14,680 nt of DNA from Opitutia bacterium (GTDB lineage: Bacteria; Verrucomicrobiota; Verrucomicrobiia; Opitutales; Opitutaceae): assembly GCA_025351035.1 (NCBI GenBank), contig JANXWT010000149.1, forward strand, positions 1 to 14,680. Reading direction: 5' to 3'. The notes beneath the pieces are model-generated. The model was not told where the DNA came from and made no database searches. It saw only the letters and a list, made by a program, of their open reading frames with translations. Position 1 is the stretch's first letter. Every line of letters starts with the position of its first letter. Both the position numbers and the translations under genes were made by a program. Shown one piece after another: positions 1 to 7,548 of the stretch.

Positions 1-794
1 GCGGCCTCGCGGCCGAAGGCCTGCAATTCGAGTGGGGCCAACCAGTCGACCCCGTCGCGCTCCGCCGCAAACTCGCCACCGGCGCCTACGACGCGCTCAC
101 ACTGATCCACAACGAGACTTCGTGCGGCTGCATGAGCGACCTCGCCGCCATCATGGCCGTCGTGCGCGAATTTCCCGAAGTCGTCAGCATCGTCGACACC
201 GTCAGCTCGCTCAGCGCGCTGCCGATTCCGAAAGACGAGCTCGGTATCGACGTCATGCTCGCCGGTTCGCAAAAGGCGCTCGCCCTGCCACCGGGCCTGA
301 CGCTCTTCGCCGTCTCGCCGCGCGCCCTCGCCCGTGCCGCGAACGCACCGGCCCGCGGCTACTACTTCGACCTCGTCGAGTTTCAGAAAAACCACGAAGG
401 CGGCATGACGCCGAGCACGCCCGTGATTCCGCTCTTCTACGCGCTCCGCTCGAAGCTCGACGACATCGCCGCCGAGGGACTTCCCGCGCGCTATGCCCGC
501 CACGCGCGCCTCAACCACATGGTCCGCGACTGGGGCTACGCGCACGGTTTCAAACTGTTTCCCGAGGAGAAACACGGCTCGGTAACGCTCAGCTGCTTCG
601 CCAACACCCGCAGCGTCGACCTCGTGGCGCTCAACCAGCAACTCAAGACACAGCACGGTTTCGTGATCGACGTCGGCTACGGCAAGCTGAAGGGAAAAAC
701 TTTCCGCATCTCCAACATGGGCGACGAAACCGACGCCACCATCGCGGAACTCCTCCGTGCGCTGGATGCGGTGCTGAATGATATCGGAAACTGA
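1..794 (+). CDS. Class V PLP aminotransferase (alanine/serine-glyoxylate type), 5' end missing
   Basis: The reading frame is open from the left edge (first full codon at 3), so the N-terminus lies outside the window and about 263 residues are visible. The motif HNETSCG (codons from 108) and the segment GSQKALALPPGL, whose lysine (codon 273-275) should form the Schiff base with pyridoxal phosphate, are the hallmarks of the alanine-glyoxylate / serine-pyruvate aminotransferase branch of fold type I, class V enzymes. The end of the small domain (DVGYGKLKGKTFRISNMG) also fits this branch. Members move an amino group between alanine or serine and glyoxylate or pyruvate in the cytosol; some act on other substrates such as ureidoglycine, so the exact substrate cannot be read here. 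It is not SerC-like. It ends 8 bases before the stop of the opposing lipoprotein gene. Confidence 0.9.
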   Translation, partial: GLAAEGLQFEWGQPVDPVALRRKLATGAYDALTLIHNETSCGCMSDLAAIMAVVREFPEVVSIVDTVSSLSALPIPKDELGIDVMLAGSQKALALPPGLTLFAVSPRALARAANAPARGYYFDLVEFQKNHEGGMTPSTPVIPLFYALRSKLDDIAAEGLPARYARHARLNHMVRDWGYAHGFKLFPEEKHGSVTLSCFANTRSVDLVALNQQLKTQHGFVIDVGYGKLKGKTFRISNMGDETDATIAELLRALDAVLNDIGN

Positions 795-802
795 TAAAGT
801 GC

Positions 803-1648
803 CTATTTGTTGACCTCGTTTTCTAGGACTACATCACGCTGTCCATTCGACGATTTGCCTATGTATCCCGCAGCAGCCTTGAGATATTTTGGGTAATCCA
901 ATCGCGCCTCAATCGGAGTGCGTGAAACGCTCCAAGCTGCGATAAACCAAATCTCACTGCTAGGAGAATCGTCGTCCTCCAACCGTTTTTTCTCCGCCAG
1001 CGCCTTGGTTAAGAGCGACTGAATGTCAGCTGCTGAGTATTGATTCTTTGCATCAGAATATCCACCTGCATGCGTTTTCGCCCATTCCGTAAATGCTTCG
1101 ATTTCCTTAATGCGATTGAAGCGTGTGATAAATGGCTTCGCCTCATATGCACGCAGACTGATCCCTCCAGAACTCAACAAGGCCGTCCTCGTGTAGTTTT
1201 GAGAGCCTATGACACCATAAGTGGGCACCGTATAACTTGAGCCAGTAGTCGTGACCAACTTGCCGTTAATAACACTAGTAGAATTATGGCTAGTGTAGTC
1301 ACCCCCGGTCTCCCCGTAGATGGGCACGCTACCAGAAGTTGTTATCGCCTTGGTCTCTGGGAAGGTCCACTTGACATCAATAAATATATCCGGCGGCTGT
1401 TGCACGTCTCCGCTCCACTGGACCATGCCGATCGACTGCAAAATTGGGACAATTTTTGCCGCCATCTCTTGAAAAACCAAACTGTTTTGGTTTGGCTGCC
1501 CCGCCGCAGGAACAAGGACAAATATTTTGAACGAGTCCGCGTCGGAGCGCGCATAGCTGTCGATCCGAGCTGTCTTCGGATTAGGCGGCGCAGAAGCACA
1601 ACCGCCAAGCAGAACCACGCATGCAGTGAGCACAACGACCAAGCGCAT
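803..1648 (-). CDS. Putative outer-membrane or periplasmic lipoprotein, unknown function
   Basis: A 281-residue protein starting with a classical lipoprotein signal: MRLVVVLTACVVLLGGC, with lipobox LGGC and the lipidated cysteine at residue 17. I chose the ATG at 1648; an in-frame TTG at 1684 would add 12 residues in front of the charged n-region and spoil the signal peptide. The mature part has a segment DSFKIFVLVPAAG followed by an alternating hydrophobic pattern, a Thr/Ser/Gly-rich middle (about residues 103-150) and a basic C-terminal part. This layout loosely recalls DUF4136-type lipoproteins, but I do not claim membership. Codon choice (many A/T-ending codons such as AAT, TTT, ATA) differs from the GC-rich neighbours and may mean recent acquisition. 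It is convergent with the aminotransferase and divergent from topB. No clear ribosome-binding site is seen. Confidence 0.8.
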   Translation of the reverse strand: MRLVVVLTACVVLLGGCASAPPNPKTARIDSYARSDADSFKIFVLVPAAGQPNQNSLVFQEMAAKIVPILQSIGMVQWSGDVQQPPDIFIDVKWTFPETKAITTSGSVPIYGETGGDYTSHNSTSVINGKLVTTTGSSYTVPTYGVIGSQNYTRTALLSSGGISLRAYEAKPFITRFNRIKEIEAFTEWAKTHAGGYSDAKNQYSAADIQSLLTKALAEKKRLEDDDSPSSEIWFIAAWSVSRTPIEARLDYPKYLKAAAGYIGKSSNGQRDVVLENEVNK

Positions 1649-1785
1649 AAAATTACTGGAAGCCGACCACAAAATATGAAGCAAGACCGCTTTCGGTTTC
1701 GGCCATTTTCATCGTGCGTGTCGGGTCCCGGAAAAAGTATTGCTTGAAATTCTCTGCGGCGGCGCGTAACGGCTCGCCCCCACAC

Positions 1786-4596
1786 ATGAAGACTCTTGTC
1801 ATCGCCGAGAAGCCGTCCGTGGCCGCAGACCTCGCCCGCGCGCTCGGTAAAGTTCCGAAGAAGGGCGACCATTACGAGAACGACGAATACGTCATCTCCT
1901 CGGCGGTCGGCCACATCGTGGAACTCCAGATGCCGGAGGACATCGACAAGAAGAAATACGGTTTCTGGCGGCTGGAGACGCTGCCGATCATCCCGGAGAA
2001 GTTTGAGCTGAAGCCCATCGACGCGTCGAAGGACCGTTTCTCGCAGCTGAAAAAACTGATCGCCCGCAAGGACGTGAACGCCGTCATCAACGCCTGTGAT
2101 GCGGGCCGCGAGGGCGAGCTGATCTTCACCTATTTCTGCCAGCTCGCGAAGAACAAGCACCCGGTGAAGCGCCTGTGGCTCTCGTCGATGACCAACGAGG
2201 GCATCATGGAAGCATTCAAGCACCTGCGCGACGGCAAGGAGCTGGCGGGCCTCGCCGACGCCGCGCGTTGCCGCAGCGAGAGCGACTGGCTCATCGGCAT
2301 CAACGGCACGCGCGCGATCACCAAACGCATGTTCGGCTCGCGCGCCGGCAACGTGGCGTCGGTCGGCCGCGTGCAGACGCCCACCCTCGCGATGGTGTTC
2401 GCCCGCGAGTTGGAGATCCGGAATTTCAAGCCGCGCGCCTACTGGCAGATCACCGCGACGTTCGAGATCGCCAAGGGCACCTACGAGGGCACCTTCCAGC
2501 GCCCGGACTATAAGAAGAGCGACGACGAACACGACCGCGTGGACCGCGTCTGGGAAAAAACTTTCGCCGACGCTGTGCTCGCCGCCTGCCAAGGCCACCC
2601 CGTCTCCACGGTTTCCGAGGAGAAGAAGGCGAGCAACCAGAGCGCGCCGCGTCTCTACGATTTGACGACGCTCCAGCGCGAGGCGAACGGCCGTTACGGT
2701 TTCCCCGCCAAGCGCACACTCCAGATCGCGCAGTCCCTCTACGAGCGCCACAAGATGATCACCTACCCCCGCACCGACTCGCGCGCGCTGCCGGAGGATT
2801 ACATGCCGCTCGTCCGCGAGACCCTGGCCAATCTCCACGCGCCATCGCTCCAGCCGCACGCGCAGAAGGTGCTCGACGAGGGTTGGGTGCGCCCGAACAA
2901 GCGCCTCTTCAACAACGCGCAGGTGAGCGACCACTTCGCCATCATCCCGACCACGCACGAGGCCAAGCATCTCGACGAGGCCGAGGCCAAGATTTTCGAC
3001 ATGATCGCGCGGCGCTTCGTCGCAGCGTTCTATCCGTCGGCGGAGTTCGACATCACCACGCGCCTGAGCGTCGTGAAAGGACACACTTTCAAGACCGAGG
3101 GCAAGGTGCTGACTTCGCCCGGCTGGCTCGCGGTCTACGGCAAATCCACCGTCGACGACGACTCGCCTGACTCGAAGGCCCTCCCCGCCCTCACCGCCAC
3201 GGACAAAAACCAGGCGAAAACCGTCGAGGCCACGCTCCACTCCGAGACCACCAAACCGCCGCCGCGCTACACGGAGGCGACACTGCTTTCCGCCATGGAA
3301 GGCGCGGGCAAACTCGTCGACGACGAGGACATGGCCGAAGCGATGAAGGAGCGCGGTCTCGGCACGCCGGCGACGCGCGCCGACACCATCGAGGGCCTCG
3401 TCAACCAGAAGTATATCGACCGCAACCAGCGCGAGCTCGTGCCGTCGGCCAAAGCCGAGCAGTTGATCCAGTTTCTCGCCGCGGTGAAGACCGACGCGCT
3501 CACCAAGCCCGACCTCACCGGCGACTGGGAATACAAGCTCCGCCAGATGGAGCACAACAAATTCACTCGCGACGAATTCATGCAGGAGATCATCGCGCTG
3601 ACCCGGGGTATCGTCGAACGCGTGAAGGGTTTCGAGGAGGACGACTCCGTCGCCCGCGTCACGAGCATCATCGCCAAGACCGACGGCAAGCCGCTGCGCG
3701 AGACCCTCCGCGGCTACAAGTCTCAGGATGGCGAGATGATGATCTACAAGGTCATTGGCGGCCGCCGCATGGAGGAGGAGGAAGTGCGCGAGCTGATGAC
3801 TACCGGCAAGGTCGGCCCGCTCGACGGCTTCATCTCCGCGAAGACCCGCAACCGTTTTTCCGCCGTGCTGAAGCTCGCGCTCGTCGAGGAGACCAAGAAG
3901 GACGTGACGACGAAGAAGTGGAAAACCGAATTTGATTTTGGCGACAAGGTCGATGTGGGCACGCTCGTGTCGTTCTGGACCAATCCGGCGACCGGCGCCG
4001 AGTTGTGCGAGTCCGGCTCCAGTTATCTATTGCGCGAACGCGATCCCACAACGGGCTTGTGGATGCAGACCTTCCGCCTCGGGCGCATCATGTGTCAGAA
4101 ACCGATCCCGCAGGAGCAGGCGATCAAGATGGTCGCCGAGGGCAAGACGGACCTGATCGTCGGGTTCACCTCGAAGAAAGGCCGGCCCTTCGACGCCTTC
4201 CTCAAACGCGAGGGTGGCAAGATGTCGTGGGAGTTTCCGCCGCGCAAAGCCAAGCTCGACAAGGACGGCAACCCGATCGCCCGCAAGGCGCGCGTGAAGG
4301 CAGATCTTTCCAAGGCGACTGTCATCGGCGAAAGCAAGGCCCACGGCGGCGAACTCGTCGACCTCGACGACGCTTACTACGTGCGCAAACCCGACCAGGA
4401 CAACCGGCAGGTCTTCAAGCTCGCGAAGAAACTCTGCGAACGCGAAATCTCCACCGACGAGGTCCGTCAGCTCGTCACCGACGGCAAGACCGACCTCATC
4501 GAGGGCTTCGTCTCGAAACGCGGCAACACCTTCGCGGCGTATCTCGTCCTCTCGCAGAAGAAGGACAAGGCCGAGTTCGAGTTTCCGCCGCGATAA
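1786..4596 (+). CDS. topB: DNA topoisomerase III (type IA) with three C-terminal repeats
   Basis: A 936-residue type IA topoisomerase, which cuts one strand through a tyrosine and passes DNA through the break to relax or decatenate it. The Toprim domain begins at once (MKTLVIAEKPSVA, Glu8) and holds the acidic metal site DAGREGE at 105-111. The central part has GINGTRAIT and VGRVQTPTLAMV, the active-site segment ITYPRTDS with catalytic Tyr327, and GTPATRAD from 526. It is about 280 residues longer than E. coli TopB (653). The extra C-terminus has three copies of the topoisomerase C-terminal repeat (Toprim_Crpt type), each with a core like GKTDLIxGFxSKxGxxFxA, near residues 674, 786 and 900; copies two and three end in EFPPR. 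The zinc ribbons often seen between such repeats are eroded: only single cysteines remain (e.g. Cys741). The start at 1786 is favoured over an in-frame GTG at 1714 because the family begins at KTLVIAEKPSVA. No Shine-Dalgarno is seen. Confidence 0.95.
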   Translation: MKTLVIAEKPSVAADLARALGKVPKKGDHYENDEYVISSAVGHIVELQMPEDIDKKKYGFWRLETLPIIPEKFELKPIDASKDRFSQLKKLIARKDVNAVINACDAGREGELIFTYFCQLAKNKHPVKRLWLSSMTNEGIMEAFKHLRDGKELAGLADAARCRSESDWLIGINGTRAITKRMFGSRAGNVASVGRVQTPTLAMVFARELEIRNFKPRAYWQITATFEIAKGTYEGTFQRPDYKKSDDEHDRVDRVWEKTFADAVLAACQGHPVSTVSEEKKASNQSAPRLYDLTTLQREANGRYGFPAKRTLQIAQSLYERHKMITYPRTDSRALPEDYMPLVRETLANLHAPSLQPHAQKVLDEGWVRPNKRLFNNAQVSDHFAIIPTTHEAKHLDEAEAKIFDMIARRFVAAFYPSAEFDITTRLSVVKGHTFKTEGKVLTSPGWLAVYGKSTVDDDSPDSKALPALTATDKNQAKTVEATLHSETTKPPPRYTEATLLSAMEGAGKLVDDEDMAEAMKERGLGTPATRADTIEGLVNQKYIDRNQRELVPSAKAEQLIQFLAAVKTDALTKPDLTGDWEYKLRQMEHNKFTRDEFMQEIIALTRGIVERVKGFEEDDSVARVTSIIAKTDGKPLRETLRGYKSQDGEMMIYKVIGGRRMEEEEVRELMTTGKVGPLDGFISAKTRNRFSAVLKLALVEETKKDVTTKKWKTEFDFGDKVDVGTLVSFWTNPATGAELCESGSSYLLRERDPTTGLWMQTFRLGRIMCQKPIPQEQAIKMVAEGKTDLIVGFTSKKGRPFDAFLKREGGKMSWEFPPRKAKLDKDGNPIARKARVKADLSKATVIGESKAHGGELVDLDDAYYVRKPDQDNRQVFKLAKKLCEREISTDEVRQLVTDGKTDLIEGFVSKRGNTFAAYLVLSQKKDKAEFEFPPR

Positions 4597-4635
4597 TGGC
4601 TGAGAGCCGCAGACTGGCGTCGTTCCTCGCAAGAC

Positions 4636-4744
4636 GTAGGGGGACGCGGCGCCCTCGCCGCGTTTCCGAGGTAGGGACGGCTCTCCGAGCCGTCCTCTTT
4701 TGCGATCGGATATGAGAAGGACGCCTCGGAGAGGCGTCCCCACC
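4636..4744. repeat. REP/BIME-like cluster of three palindromic hairpins
   Basis: Three perfect hairpins lie in the 239-base gap between topB and the next gene. Hairpin 1: 4644-4651 pairs with 4656-4663 (8 bp, loop CCCT). Hairpin 2: 4675-4683 pairs with 4687-4695 (GGACGGCTC/GAGCCGTCC, loop TCC). Hairpin 3: 4719-4727 pairs with 4731-4739 (GGACGCCTC/GAGGCGTCC, loop GGA). Copies 1 and 2 both begin with GTAGGG (4636, 4671). Copy 3 read on the minus strand matches copy 2 at 22 of 25 positions, and two of the three differences are the two halves of one base pair (G-C to C-G), so structure is conserved. An inverted pair of short palindromic units is typical of REP/BIME elements mobilised by RAYT transposases. 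The hairpins may also help stop topB transcription. No RAYT gene is in the window. Confidence 0.75.
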
Positions 4745-4835
4745 TTTCGCAGGAGCACATTCAACCGCGCCCCCACGCCGGAAAAATCTCGCCGCACCCG
4801 GGAACCGCGCGTAGGCAAGACGCGTCTCCCCTTCC

Positions 4836-5834
4836 ATGAGCCGCCTCCTCGCCATCGTCTTTGCCCTGCTCGCCATCATCGCTGGCGGTTGGGCTGTCGC
4901 TCAGTCCAACCAGATTGCCAAGCTCCGCGCCGATCTCGCGGCCCTCGACACCGAGCGCACCGACCTCAGGAAGAAAATCTGGGCCGCAGAAAAACTGAAT
5001 CGCGAACTCGCCTCTCGCTCAACCGACGTTGCGGCGAGCAGCGCCAAGGCCGTGACGGCCAATGCGGGCGAGTCTGCCGGTCAGATCCGCCCACCGGATC
5101 TCTCGGACATCCCCGGCCGCGTCATGGCGTTCATGGACAATCCCGAGATGCAACGGCTGATGGCGATCACCCAGCGCGCCAATCTCGACGGCCGTTACAG
5201 CACACTTTTCAAAAATCTCCATCTCAGTCCGGCCGATCTCGAGAAGTTCAAAAACCTGCTCGTGGAAAAGCAGACCAGCGCCATGGACGTGTTGGCCGCG
5301 GCACGCGCGCAGGGTCTAAACGGCCGCGAGAATGGAGACGAGATCCGCAAGCTCGTGCAGGATTCCCAGATGGAGGCCGACAACAATATCCGCACCGCGC
5401 TCGGCGACGCCGCGTTCACCCAATACAAGAGCTACGAGCAGACTCTCCCGCAGCGCAACACGGTCAGTCAGCTCGACCAGCGGCTGAGTTACTCCGCCAC
5501 TCCGCTCAGCGACCAGCAGAGCGAGGCCCTCGTCCAAGTGCTCGCACAGAACGCACCGGCCAACACCCGGCAGACCACAGGAGCCGGAGTGGCGCTCATG
5601 GCTGGCGCCGGTGGACGCACCTTCTTGCCCGGCGGCGGCAACCAGATCACCGACCAGGCCATCACTCAGGCGCAGGGCGTGCTCAGCGCGCCGCAAGTCA
5701 CGGCCTTGCAGCAACTCCAGCAGGAACAGCAGGCGCAGGCCCAGCTCGCCCAGCAGATGCGCGCTAATATGGGCGGGCGCCGCAACGGCAACCAGCAGCC
5801 GACCACGACTCCGCCCGTGCCGCCCAAGGGCTGA
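4836..5834 (+). CDS. Membrane-anchored, coiled-coil, Q-rich protein with weak Spy/CpxP-like features
   Basis: A 332-residue protein I cannot name. Residues 4-22 are a hydrophobic signal or anchor (LLAIVFALLAIIAGGWAVA) with no lipobox; an uncleaved N-terminal anchor is likely because a heptad-like coiled coil follows directly (about 25-60). The next part is helical and charged. Three segments resemble the LTxxQ repeats of Spy/CpxP-type periplasmic chaperones: LHLSPADLEKF (128-138), PLSDQQSEALVQVLAQ (223-238) and VLSAPQVTALQQLQQEQQ (282-299). The tail is Gln-rich, then low-complexity and Pro/Thr-rich (PTTTPPVPPKG). An extracytoplasmic stress or chaperone role is inference only. It stands alone between the palindromic cluster and the aldolase, with no obvious Shine-Dalgarno. 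Confidence 0.8.
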   Translation: MSRLLAIVFALLAIIAGGWAVAQSNQIAKLRADLAALDTERTDLRKKIWAAEKLNRELASRSTDVAASSAKAVTANAGESAGQIRPPDLSDIPGRVMAFMDNPEMQRLMAITQRANLDGRYSTLFKNLHLSPADLEKFKNLLVEKQTSAMDVLAAARAQGLNGRENGDEIRKLVQDSQMEADNNIRTALGDAAFTQYKSYEQTLPQRNTVSQLDQRLSYSATPLSDQQSEALVQVLAQNAPANTRQTTGAGVALMAGAGGRTFLPGGGNQITDQAITQAQGVLSAPQVTALQQLQQEQQAQAQLAQQMRANMGGRRNGNQQPTTTPPVPPKG

Positions 5835-5926
5835 GGGGCCGCGTTTCCTGTCACAGGATTAAGGCCGTCACTCCTCGCCGCGGCGGGAAAAAGACTTGTC
5901 GCAGCTTTCCCTCCGGGACTATCTCT

Positions 5927-5934
5927 AGAGGAAA
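5927..5934 (+). promoter_or_regulatory. Ribosome-binding site of the aldolase gene
   Basis: AGAGGAAA ends 9 bases before the ATG at 5944. It stands out because most genes in this window have no recognisable Shine-Dalgarno sequence, and it agrees with efficient translation of a central metabolic enzyme. Confidence 0.6.
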
Positions 5935-5943
5935 TTCGCTCCC

Positions 5944-6894
5944 ATGATTGTCACTACCGACCAGTTGTTCAAACACGCCTACGGCAAATACGCCGTCGGA
6001 GCCTACAACATCAATAACGCCGAGCAGACCATGGGACTCTTCCGCGGCTGCATCGAGTCCCAGGCTCCGTTCATTATCCAGATTTCCAAAGGCGCGCGCA
6101 GCTACACCGACAAGCGCATGCTCGAGGCCATCATCCGTGCCGCCTCCGTAATTTTCCCCGAGGCTATCTTCGCTGTCCACCTCGACCACGGCGACGAACA
6201 GACCTGCTACGACTGCATCAACTCCGGCTTCTTCAGCTCCGTGATGATCGACGCCTCGCACGATCCGTTCACCGAGAACGTCGCGATCACCAAGCGCGTC
6301 GTCATCGCCGCTCACGCCAAGGGCATTTCCGTCGAGGCCGAACTCGGGATGCTCGGCGGCGTCGAGGAGGACATCAAGGTCGAGGAAGGCAACGCGTGCC
6401 TCACCGATCCGCAGGAAGCCGAAGACTTCGTCAAGCAGACCGGCTGCGACTCCCTCGCGTGCGCGATCGGCACGAGCCACGGGGCCTTCAAATTCAAGGG
6501 CCGGCAGTCTCTCCATTTCGAGGTGCTCGATCAAATCAAGGCCCGTCTCCCGGGCTTCCCGCTCGTGATGCACGGCAGTTCCAGCGTGCCGAAAACGGAA
6601 GTGGACCGCATCAACGCCGCCGGCGGCACCATCAAGGACTCCATGGGCGTCGACGTGAACGAATATCTCCCGGCCGCGAAGCGTGGCGTCACCAAAGTCA
6701 ACATCGACACCGACGGCCGTCTCGTCTGGACGCGAGTGCACCGGGAGTTCTTCCGCGACAAGCCGGCCGAGTTCGACTTCCGGCCGCCCGGCAAGATTTT
6801 CATCGCCGAATACGCGAAGTTCATCGCCAGCCGCAACCAGCTCCTCGGCAGCGCCGGCCAGCTTGCCGACCTGCGCGCCGCGCTCGGCAAGTAG
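5944..6894 (+). CDS. Class II (zinc) fructose-bisphosphate aldolase family protein
   Basis: A 316-residue TIM-barrel aldolase of the metal-dependent class II family, cleaving fructose 1,6-bisphosphate to glyceraldehyde 3-phosphate and dihydroxyacetone phosphate, or the reverse, in the cytosol. Visible family signatures: NINN at 22-25, HLDHGD at 79-84 (Asp81 as catalytic acid/base, His82 as zinc ligand), EAELG at 131-135, GTSHGAFKFKG with His179, HGSSS with His210, and NIDTDGR at 253-259, which binds substrate phosphate and the C3-C4 hydroxyls in known enzymes. The length fits the Fba group more than the longer E. coli FbaA (about 359). Paralogues acting on tagatose or ketose bisphosphates share these motifs, so substrate is assigned from the family and not proven. 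It has a good ribosome-binding site at 5927-5934. It is probably transcribed alone or with the kinase-like gene 51 bases downstream. Confidence 0.93.
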   Translation: MIVTTDQLFKHAYGKYAVGAYNINNAEQTMGLFRGCIESQAPFIIQISKGARSYTDKRMLEAIIRAASVIFPEAIFAVHLDHGDEQTCYDCINSGFFSSVMIDASHDPFTENVAITKRVVIAAHAKGISVEAELGMLGGVEEDIKVEEGNACLTDPQEAEDFVKQTGCDSLACAIGTSHGAFKFKGRQSLHFEVLDQIKARLPGFPLVMHGSSSVPKTEVDRINAAGGTIKDSMGVDVNEYLPAAKRGVTKVNIDTDGRLVWTRVHREFFRDKPAEFDFRPPGKIFIAEYAKFIASRNQLLGSAGQLADLRAALGK

Positions 6895-6945
6895 GGCGCG
6901 ACCGGGAGAATTATCCCCGGCGAGCCTCAACCCCGCCGGTCTCAC

Positions 6946-7479
6946 ATGCGACTCGTCCTCCTGCACGGACCGCCGGCTTCCGGCAAATACACTGTCGGCC
7001 GCGAACTCGCGGCGCTGATTGGCGGTGAACTTTACCACAACCATCTGGTGGTCGATGAGGTTCTCACGCGCCATGCCTTCGGCACGCCGGCCTTCGTGGC
7101 GGAGCGCGATCGGACCTGGCGGCAGTTTTTTGCGGCCGCGGCTCCGGACCACCGGCGCCGCGTCATCTTCACTTTCAGTCCGGAAAATACCGTTCCACAA
7201 GCATTCGTCGACTGGCTCTTCTCGGACGTGGTGCAGTTGGGCGCCACAGTGCACTCAGTCTCACTCACTTTGAGCGAGGCGGAAATCGAGTCCCGCCTCG
7301 CTTCAACCCAGCGGCAGCAGTTCAGGAAACTGACGGACCTTTCTCTTTATCGGAAGCTCCGGACGAGCGGCGCGTTTCGCAAGCCCATGATCCCGCGGAC
7401 GGACCTTGAGATCGACACCGCGCGGCAATCAGCCCGTGAGGCTGCCCTAAAGATCAAAAGCCACTTTGCCCTGCTGTAA
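6946..7479 (+). CDS. Small P-loop kinase-like protein of unknown substrate
   Basis: A 177-residue protein with a Walker A motif GPPASGKYT at 8-16 (Lys14 the phosphate-binding lysine), followed by ELYHNHLVVDEVL, a His-Asn-His pattern seen in AAA_33/shikimate-kinase-like small P-loop proteins. A beta strand RVIFTF lies near residues 66-71, where a second core strand is expected. Near the C-terminus, RTDLEIDTARQS fits the family pattern in which a strand ending in IDT precedes the last helices. Such proteins phosphorylate small molecules or nucleotides, but the acceptor cannot be deduced. The gene begins 51 bases after the aldolase and may be its operon partner, though there is no clear ribosome-binding site. 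The intervening DNA has only a weak 5-bp inverted repeat (CCGGG/CCCGG). Confidence 0.8.
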   Translation: MRLVLLHGPPASGKYTVGRELAALIGGELYHNHLVVDEVLTRHAFGTPAFVAERDRTWRQFFAAAAPDHRRRVIFTFSPENTVPQAFVDWLFSDVVQLGATVHSVSLTLSEAEIESRLASTQRQQFRKLTDLSLYRKLRTSGAFRKPMIPRTDLEIDTARQSAREAALKIKSHFALL

Positions 7480-7548
7480 GCCGTGACCGCTCCTAACGCC
7501 GGCATTCCGCTCTTCCGTGCTTCCGGGATTTCTGCTTCCTGACTGGGC

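Noticed and set aside
1649..1684. A TTG start extending the lipoprotein by 12 residues
   Set aside because: The extension disrupts the signal peptide; the ATG at 1648 gives an ideal lipoprotein n-region.
1744..1772. A possible promoter for topB (TTGAAA followed 17 bases later by TAACGG)
   Set aside because: The -10 match is poor and it would leave only a very short leader; not enough to list.
1342..3555. A 737-residue open frame on the minus strand
   Set aside because: It is antisense to topB, which has clear catalytic motifs; GC-rich third positions keep the opposite frame open. The protein is Arg/Val/Leu/Gly-biased with no family features.
5835..5943. A small CCTGT/ACAGG repeat as a terminator after the anchored protein gene
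   Set aside because: Five base pairs with a one-base loop and no U-tract; it cannot fold as a stable hairpin.
5851..7254. A 467-residue open frame on the minus strand
   Set aside because: It is the antisense shadow of the aldolase and kinase-like genes and shows biased low-complexity composition.
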